This document shows, in pieces, positions 56,664 to 64,000 of a stretch of DNA of 64,000 nt (positions are counted from its first letter, which is position 1; each line of letters starts with the position of its first letter). Under the pieces are notes generated by a model that had not been told where the DNA came from, made no database searches, and worked only from the letters and a program-made list of their open reading frames with translations. Origin of the DNA: Chamaecrista fasciculata (Eukaryota > Streptophyta > Magnoliopsida > Fabales > Fabaceae); NCBI GenBank assembly GCA_003254925.1, contig QANZ01011792.1:15845-79844 (forward strand). Direction: 5' to 3'. The position numbers were made by a program, and so were the translations under genes.

Positions 56664-59600
56664 ATGGATTCTGGAGGTGGATTCTACTCAGTCGATGAGT
56701 TCAGATTGGACGCTAAGTGGTTAATTGATCCTAAGCTTCTATTTGTCGGGCCCAGAATTGGAGAGGGAGCTCATGGCAAAGTTTTTGAGGGAAAGTAAGT
56801 TTTGCATATCGAATTCCATGTCTCTCATTTGTTCTGCTTAATTATTAAATTACATCTTACTTGATGAGCAATGGCTCACAGTTCAGATATTTTTATTTTT
56901 TTTAATCGGCAAATCAATAATTACCCGTGTGTGATTGTTAAGCGTTCATGCCATGTAATGCATTGCATTGAGGCTTCAGGTTAACCAGTGATTGTGAAGT
57001 GTGATCAGAACTTCTTGATAAAGTGGTCAAACGTGTAGCAGCTACCTCTAATGAACTTGAGTTGGGATGGGATTCTCTTAGATTTGGGATATCTTGGTAA
57101 TTCTTAATTTGTTTTTTTATTATAACTTGGTTAAATTCAAGTTGTGGGTTTGTTTCAGATATAAAAACCAGACGGTTGCTATTAAAATTTTACATAAAGG
57201 AGAAACTACCGAAGAAATAGCCAAGAGAGAAGGCCGATTTGCAAGGGAGGTGGCTATGTTGTCTAGAGTTCAACATAAAAACTTGGTGAAGGTTAGACTT
57301 TGGTCTAGGCTCTCCCTGATTCTTGTTCTTTGTGTCTGTTGCTTGTCATTAAAGCAACAATAGATATATTATCATCTAGCAAACACTACTTTTATGTCAT
57401 AACCTGACAGTAAAAGTTGTCACCATTTTTTCTCAACAGTTTATTGGTGCTTGCAAGGAGCCTCTAATGGTGATAGTCACTGAACTCTTACTTGGAGGAA
57501 CTTTGCGCAAGTATTTGCTTAACTTGCGCCCGAAATGCTTGGACATACATGTTGCTATCGGTTTCGCCCTTGATATTGCTCATGCTATGGAGTGCCTGCA
57601 TTCTCATGGGATTATCCACCGTGACCTGAAACCTGGTAAAGATTCCTTTTGCTTTCTTTCTGCAATGAGTGAGTGCTGTTGTGTCAGATTATTTGTAGTT
57701 CCTATGTTCTTGCAGTTGTATGTATCTAATGTTAAAAATGAATAACTCATTTTCCTTTGTCAAAGTAACAAATCATAACATTTCATTGTTTTTTCCCCTC
57801 CCAGCCCAGTATATCACGAATGCTTAATCACCTGCCATTCTTGTGGACATGGATGATTACATCTTCTACATGTGCTTCTTTTCCCTCATTTCAAGTGTCA
57901 CATAACTGATTTAATCTGTCTCAATTCTCAAAACAGTTCTTAGGGCTCCCTATATATACTAATAGCTGCAGTGAAGCCTCCCTTCTCCTTCTGTTATCTT
58001 TTATCCATACATACCCTGGGAATTTACTGAAATAAATATTCTTAGGTGGTTCTTTCATCTTAAAGAACCGTGAAGGGAACATGAAATAACTCTGAAGGCT
58101 CGTGAATTTATTTGTATAATTATATAGAGACTGAACTTGCAAATTGTTAACTATGTTTGCAAATAAATTTGACATATGCACTAATATGTTACTTGGAGTC
58201 AATATTGATGCAATTGGCAATAAAATGATATGACCGTTTGGATGTATTGCCTCCTCTCTCACTCTCTCTATCAATACTCAATTTATATCTATAAAATCTG
58301 GGTTCAGATTATCTTCACAATTCTACTGAAATGAACTAGTTTGTATTGGTCCATCCCCCCATAAGAAGTTGTGTTTTCTTTTTTTTTTTGATTTGTGTGA
58401 TTGTATAATAATTACAGTTAATCCAAACGTTCTACCAAAACAGTACGAGGTCATTGATGGACTATAATATGCCTGAAATATCCTTCTTTAAAGGGAGGTA
58501 GAATAATCGAGCCATTACATGAATAAGCAACCTCAGAAAAATGGTACATATTATAAAACTTGAATCATCCACAAAATCCAAGATGAATCTGCTGTAGGTT
58601 GAGGTTGTGCAGTGCTTATCTTGTATAACTCAAAAATTAAATATATACATAATGTAGGTTTTCTTTACTTTTAAAAATATGCAGAAAACTTACTCTTGAC
58701 TGAAGACCAGAAAACCGTCAAGCTAGCAGATTTTGGCTTAGCAAGAGAGGAATCATTGACAGAGATGATGACTGCTGAAACAGGAACTTACCGATGGATG
58801 GCACCAGAGGTATTCTAGTGAGGAATGAATGTGCTTTCTCTTTATTTTATCTCTTGTTATGTTATTTGAACTGTCGGCAACTGAATGTTTATGGATTGAA
58901 TTGTTGGTTTTAGAGAGATGAGAGCAAAGAGAATAGACAACGTACAGCAAAAGATGATGGGAGAGTTGAGAGATATTTGGATCAGATACTCTAATATTTC
59001 ATTAAATCATAATGCAATTTAAATACATGAGGCATAACAACAATAAACAACTGAACTCCTAAAAAATAGGGAACTACTAACAAACTACTAAGTATTAGGA
59101 TTCCACTAAATGCTAAAGTTGTAAACAGAATAACAATAAAAACAACTTAAATAACAATTAAAAAAGCAAATCCTAAAAGCACGTAGCTAACAGATTGATT
59201 GCATGTGCACAAAATTGTAGTTGTATAGCACTGTCACACTCAAGCAGGGAGAGAAGAAGCATTACAACCATAAAGTGGATGCTTATAGCTTTGCAATCGT
59301 TCTGTGGGAGCTCTTACACAACAAATTACCCTTTGAAGGCATGTCAAATCTGCAGGCAGCTTATGCAGCAGCATTTAAAGTAAATAATACCTCAGGCCTA
59401 ATATTCATTACCAGTTCTCATCTAATATTGCTTTCCAAAGTCCCTTGTGTACTGTTAATTGTAGCTAATAATTTGAAATACTGCTTGCGGTTTCAGAATG
59501 TAAGACCCAGTGCAGAGAATCTCCCTGAAGAAATGGCTGTAATTCTAACTTCATGCTGGCAAGAAGATCCGAATGCCCGCCCCAACTTCACTCAAATAAT

Positions 59601-59811
59601 TCAAATGCTCATCAATTATCTTTACACTGTTTCACCTCCTGAACCAGTGATTCCTTCAAGAATATTCACTTCTGAGAACGCCGTCTTCTCACCGGACTCG
59701 CCTGGTACAAGCTCTTTGATGGCAAAATGTGATAACACAGGGGATACCCCCAGAGGAAAGGAGGAACTTCAGCCTAAAGGTTTCCTTTGTTGCTTCAGTC
59801 AGTGTTATTAA
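56664..59811 (+). CDS. ATN1-like Raf-type protein kinase (MAPKKK-like), 352 aa
   Basis: Six exons keep one frame: 56664-56794, 57159-57291, 57440-57635, 58685-58809, 59221-59379, 59497-59811. The protein starts [20 protein letters not shown], like Arabidopsis ATN1 and its close relatives. The kinase domain is complete: glycine loop GEGAHGKV (33-40), VAIK lysine 53, catalytic HRDLKPEN (148-155), DFG (169-171), [10 protein letters not shown] (ending at 195) and the Raf-group block [15 protein letters not shown]. The short tail is Ser/Pro-rich and ends [10 protein letters not shown]; its cysteines could be lipid-modified, which is inferred. By family it is a cytosolic Ser/Thr/Tyr kinase of the plant Raf-like group C. 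Its substrates are unknown. Intron 3 (1049 bases) is the longest. Confidence 0.93.
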
Positions 59812-60971
59812 TACCTGAATAAGAATTAATAAGGTAGAAAATATATGGATAAAAAAAGGACGTTAGTTAGAATCTAGTATATTGAGATCTTTTTGGCGAA
59901 GTGGCAAATGTCCACCTCGATACCTTTACAGTTCTAGTGTCAAAACTACCATGTATTTCTTTTGACGCAGATGTATACATAGGATCTGAATCTTTGATCA
60001 ATTAGCTATGTTACTAAGATAAGATCTCCACCTAGAGTTATGGCACGTTTCAATTGTAAATTTTACTGTGGTAAAATAGTATTATTGGTTCTTCTTTAGT
60101 GATGGGGTGTATTCTTGATGCCGTTCATGCACTTGTCCATCGATTTCGGTTAACCAAACTTGCAATGTTTTAGCTTATAACATTTTTTTTAGCCTATAAC
60201 TAAAATATACTGAGATGGATTGGAGCAACTTGTATATAGCCTTTTTTTTTTTTTTTTTTTNTTTTTTTTTAATTATTTACTTTACTTTCAGTGTTCATTT
60301 TTGGGGCCACAACTGGAGACTCTGACAAGGGGGCGGTTGCTAGTATTTTATGTGATAGAGCTGGTTCACCCACACCGATATTTTGGCAACAGTATATTTT
60401 TTTGTATCAATTATGTTTTCAAAATTTTTTTATTTTAATTAATTTTATTTTGTACGCTAATTTTATTAAATAAATTAACGATAAACTTGATAAACTTTAC
60501 ATGATGTATACCATAACATAAATTTATAGGAATATTTTAAATTTCGATTTAGATTGAAAATAATGTAAAGTTTTTCATTGATTTATTATATGAAATTAGA
60601 GTAAAGAATAAAATCAATAAAAATATAATAAATTTTAAAAACAAAATTAAAAATTAATGTATAGCTTGAGGTCCAAAACATTTTGCTTTTGCCCAATATT
60701 TTTAAATACCAAACCGGGGAGGCGAGGATTATTCAATATCTCTTTCCAATAATTTTCTGATTCTCGACTCCTTTCAAAATATCAGAGTTGAATAAAATAG
60801 CTCCAAGAAATGAATAACATCGGTTTCCCACGTGACTCTGGAACGAAACGGCCAAGCTGAGGCTAACTTACAACAATTACAGGCGTGACTGGACTTATCC
60901 CTTTATGTTTCGCTACCTAGTACCTAAAAATATTAGGAACTAGCATTAACCATCATCTTGATCTTATAGAG
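59812..60971. other. Intergenic region between convergent genes
   Basis: The 3' UTR of the kinase gene (from the left) and of the PPR gene (from the right) lie here. A T run of about 30 with one unresolved base (60261) is probably an assembly ambiguity. No gene or element is recognised. Confidence 0.5.
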
Positions 60972-63068
60972 TTACCAATAATCATTGCAGGAACATGATC
61001 CCTCTTTGAAATGATGGAAACGATTCCGATCTCTGACGATGATTTCTCTGTTATAAACCTTTGATATTATCTTCGAGGCATTGTGGCAGTCAGTACAAAC
61101 TCTAAGATTCTTTGATATTCTAATTGCAGTCCCTGGCTTAGTTTTTATAAGACCAAATGCAATAGCTAGCTTTTCGCTATGGTGAGACACAGAAGTTTCC
61201 TTAGCTTCCTCCTCTGCATCTATTCTTGCATCAGTAACGTTCGGCTCATACCCTGCTAACTTAATCTTTTTCATCATCTCCTCGGTTGCCTTATATATAT
61301 CTTTTGAATGACAATGTTTGTCATCTTCAGAAAAGAACTCATGAACAACCCCTTCTAATTCAATCAGGCTACAACCAGGTGATTTCTTAATTCCCATTTT
61401 TCTCATCTGAGACCTCACTCTTAGAGCATCCTCTCTCCTCCCCACTAAGGCATAGATGTTGGATAACAGTATGTAATCTCCACTGTGAGCCGGCTCCAGT
61501 TCAACTATCTGTCTAAATGATTCTTCACCGATTGGAACATTTTTATGTGCCCTACAAGAAGCCAAAAGTGTTCTCCAAATTACCGCATTTGGTTCAATAG
61601 CCATGTTCTTAATAAACTGAAATGCCTCTTCAATTAAACCCGCACGACCAAGAATATCAACCATACAACCATAGTGCTCTATCCTTGGTTCAATCCCATA
61701 ATCCTTGTTCATACTGAGAAATAGAGCTCGACCTTCCTCAACCAGACCCACATGACTACAAGCCGAAAGAGCACCTATGAAAGTCACATCGTTCGGCTCA
61801 ATGTTTGCTTCCTTCATCAAATGAAAATACTGCAGAGCTATTCTCCCCTCACCATTACTAGCTAGACCTTGAATAATCGCTGTCCAGGAGACCACGTTTT
61901 TTATGGGCAGCTTTTCAAAAACTTCAACTCCACTGTCTATAAACCCACATTTTGAGTAGAAGTCTATGAGTGCAGTCCCAAGAGTAACAGTGAGCTTCAG
62001 TTTCTTTCTATTGATATAGAAATGAACCCATTTACCAGTTTCCAAAGCTCCAAGAACCCCACAAGAGTAAAGCACACTTACCATGGTGACCTCATTAGGA
62101 TCTACATTAACCTTTTGCATTTCACTAAACAAACTAAGAGCCTCATTGCATCTATTTGCTTGACTATACCCAGATATCATAGCACTCCATGCAACAACAT
62201 CTCTATGCTTCATTTGATTGAACAATTTTCTTGCCCTGTCCACCTGCCCACATTTTGCATACATATCCACAAGCGAGGTAATCAAAGCAAGATTCTTCTT
62301 CATTCCATTTACCAAAATATACTGATCAATCCATTCTCCCAATTCTAAATTCCCCAGTCTACCACAAGCATTCAAAGCAGTAATCATAGTAACCTCATCA
62401 AACCCAATATCCATTTCCCGCATCATAAGAAACAGATTCACAACGTCCTCCCAACATCCCTTCTTGGCATACCCAGCTAACATTGCATTCCAAGCAACAA
62501 GGCTTCGTTCAGGCATTTCATCAAACACTCGACGAGCAACCTCAATATCCGAACATATCGCATACATATGAATCAATGTGTTCTCAACAAACTCATATGA
62601 CTCAAACCCACGTTTCACAACCAAACCATGAACCTGTTGGGCTTCAACCAAGCCTCTGAATTTGGAGCAAGCTTTGAAGACAGCAGAGAAAGTGAAGTGA
62701 TCAGGGCGTACCGTGTTGTGACACATGTGCTTGAACAAAAGAAGGGCTTCGTGAGGGGATTGGTGGTAGGTGAGGGCTCGTATCATGACATTGTAAGCGG
62801 AAGAATCGGGTTCTTCGATTGTGCGAAAAACGGAAAGCGCGTAGTCCATGGAATTCGGAAGAATGATGGCGGCGGATTCGAGGAGGCTCTCGGTGAGGGA
62901 AGGGTTGAGGATTAGACGGGTTTTGATGAGATGTGCGTGAATTTGGGAGAGATCCCTGAGCGTCCTGCATCTTCGAAGGATTAGGGATTTAGGGTTTTCA
63001 GGGAAACGAGGAATGGTAGTTACAGGAGTTATGGTTTTGGCGGGAAACAGAGACACCGTCGCCTCCAT
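60972..63068 (-). CDS. DYW-class pentatricopeptide repeat protein, 698 aa
   Basis: A single exon on the minus strand starts at 63068 and stops at 60972. The N-terminal 50 residues are rich in Ser, Thr, Pro and Arg and could serve as an organelle transit peptide. About fourteen PPR motifs of P, L and S type follow, with typical strings such as VVAWSAMISGYSQANRCNEA, TALIDFYSKCGFIDSG and VTFIGALSACSHVGLVEEG. Next come the E/E+ region and a complete DYW cytidine deaminase domain: HSEKLAIAFG (zinc-binding HxE), CTDCH, CSCNDYW at the exact C-terminus. Such proteins bind one or few organelle transcripts and carry out C-to-U editing. The target site cannot be read from the sequence. The absence of introns is normal for this family. 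Confidence 0.95.
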   Translation of the reverse strand: MEATVSLFPAKTITPVTTIPRFPENPKSLILRRCRTLRDLSQIHAHLIKTRLILNPSLTESLLESAAIILPNSMDYALSVFRTIEEPDSSAYNVMIRALTYHQSPHEALLLFKHMCHNTVRPDHFTFSAVFKACSKFRGLVEAQQVHGLVVKRGFESYEFVENTLIHMYAICSDIEVARRVFDEMPERSLVAWNAMLAGYAKKGCWEDVVNLFLMMREMDIGFDEVTMITALNACGRLGNLELGEWIDQYILVNGMKKNLALITSLVDMYAKCGQVDRARKLFNQMKHRDVVAWSAMISGYSQANRCNEALSLFSEMQKVNVDPNEVTMVSVLYSCGVLGALETGKWVHFYINRKKLKLTVTLGTALIDFYSKCGFIDSGVEVFEKLPIKNVVSWTAIIQGLASNGEGRIALQYFHLMKEANIEPNDVTFIGALSACSHVGLVEEGRALFLSMNKDYGIEPRIEHYGCMVDILGRAGLIEEAFQFIKNMAIEPNAVIWRTLLASCRAHKNVPIGEESFRQIVELEPAHSGDYILLSNIYALVGRREDALRVRSQMRKMGIKKSPGCSLIELEGVVHEFFSEDDKHCHSKDIYKATEEMMKKIKLAGYEPNVTDARIDAEEEAKETSVSHHSEKLAIAFGLIKTKPGTAIRISKNLRVCTDCHNASKIISKVYNREIIVRDRNRFHHFKEGSCSCNDYW

Positions 63069-63865
63069 TATGTGTTCTGGCGATATCTACACAAAGCCAG
63101 AGTGGTATTATCACTATTGAATATTCATATAATGTTGTCGTTTCGTGCTGCTATCCATATATTTATCTGAATTTTTTTTTTTGGCCGAATATATTTATCT
63201 GAATTATTTGTTTGTTTATTTACTATTTTAAAGAATTGGAAGGTGTAAGTTGGAACTATTTAAATTTCATTTGTTGCATTTTCTTTCAATTTTATTTCTC
63301 AAAAAGACATTCTTTATTAAAGTTTTGTTTGGCGGGTGATGATGATAGATAGAGTATGAATATGATAAAATGATTATCAAAAATTTATTTTTCAAATTCT
63401 TTTCCTACTATAATTGATTATATATATTATATATATAAACAGAATAAATATAAAAATAAAATAAACATATACATAAACCACAATTATTCTATAAAAGAAT
63501 AAATGATTTGGTATATATAAAATGAATCTAAAGTTAAAAAATTACATAAAGTTTTTAAATCGATAAATGAGTAAGTTTGGGACCAATTTGAAATTTCCTG
63601 ATACATTTGGGACTAATTAAAAATTTTAACTTAATGAGAATGAACATGGGTGATTTTCTTTTTTTTTTTTTTACATAAGGATGAACGTGGGGTAATTTTC
63701 TATGAACGTGGGATAATTTTACATAAGTATAAGAACTAAATTAATTTATTTTACACTATAGTATTATAAAGATCGACTACCAGAAAAGGGTGAAGTCATA
63801 TAATATAAGATATGAATATAATAATGAAATAAATTCTGTATAAAATAAAATTAATAAATCAAACA
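63069..63865. other. AT-rich flank upstream of the PPR gene
   Basis: This holds the PPR promoter and AT-rich DNA. A TIR-like piece (GGGACCAATTTGAAATTTCC, 63580-63615) resembles the MULE arms elsewhere in the window but no partner arm is seen. Confidence 0.4.
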
Positions 63866-63869
63866 ATCT

Positions 63870-63897
63870 GACGCGTGCAAGCACGCAAATTCCACTA
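63870..63897 (+). mobile_element. Possible Helitron 3' terminus
   Basis: GCGTGC-AA-GCACGC forms a 6-bp stem and is followed by AAATTCCACTAA and then T. A hairpin about 10 bases before CTAA fits the Helitron 3' end rule (CTRR, insertion before T). No matching 5' end was identified in the preceding AT-rich DNA. Confidence 0.45.
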
Positions 63898-64000
63898 ATA
63901 TATATAAACATTTCTTATCAGGATTCTTTTTGCAGAAAATTAAAAGTAAAAAATGGNTAAAATAAATTAAATAAAAATTAAATAAATAAAAAATTTATAT

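Noticed and set aside
1-64000. CRISPR arrays, operons and bacterial-type signals
   Set aside because: The window is plant nuclear DNA; none were seen.

Overview
The window is nuclear DNA from a flowering plant, almost certainly a eudicot. The evidence is AT-rich intergenic DNA, GT-AG introns, plant-only families (C2-GRAM-VASt protein, PIRL leucine-rich-repeat protein, DYW pentatricopeptide protein, ATN1-like Raf kinase, NBR1-like protein), a nuclear copy of plastid rpoC2 and a dense load of plant transposons. The species cannot be named from the sequence. There are two ambiguous bases (60261 and near 63957).

Layout. 1-12.4 kb is almost wholly mobile DNA: an LTR end, remnants of an RPA70-like gene, a three-copy local repeat, the 3' end of a Copia element with a 2.2-kb LTR abutting a Helitron 3' terminus, a long-TIR MULE, a probable Gypsy LTR remnant and a second MULE with a perfect 9-bp target duplication. 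12453-17405 is a gene-capturing Helitron carrying exon fragments of at least four unrelated genes in the same orientation: an unnamed protein, a BOR-type transporter, a Yippee-like protein and a class XI myosin head. 17.4-27.4 kb holds foldback elements, local duplications and a nest of two LINEs plus a MULE.

The genic part starts at 27.8 kb. It holds a small PB1-domain gene (27798-28463, +); a two-exon gene resembling APC15/Mnd2 (31200-34215, -), whose 2.7-kb intron holds plastid DNA, a Pack-MULE with an ATL RING-H2 fragment and a SINE; a nine-exon C2-GRAM-VASt gene (38307-43314, +); a Copia gag/5'-LTR remnant (about 43520-44677, -); a PIRL1/PIRL9-type gene (45551-48233, +); an NBR1-like gene with PB1, ZZ and FW domains but no recognisable UBA (51071-53656, +); an ATN1-like Raf kinase (56664-59811, +); and an intronless DYW-class PPR gene (60972-63068, -). 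The last kilobase is AT-rich and carries another Helitron-like 3' terminus.

The host genes look like independent housekeeping or regulatory loci (autophagy, cell cycle, lipid/membrane binding, kinase signalling, organelle RNA editing), not a cluster with one joint function. The most unusual material is the gene traffic by mobile elements: the multi-gene Helitron, the RING-H2 Pack-MULE inside an intron, and the nested insertions whose target duplications can still be read.
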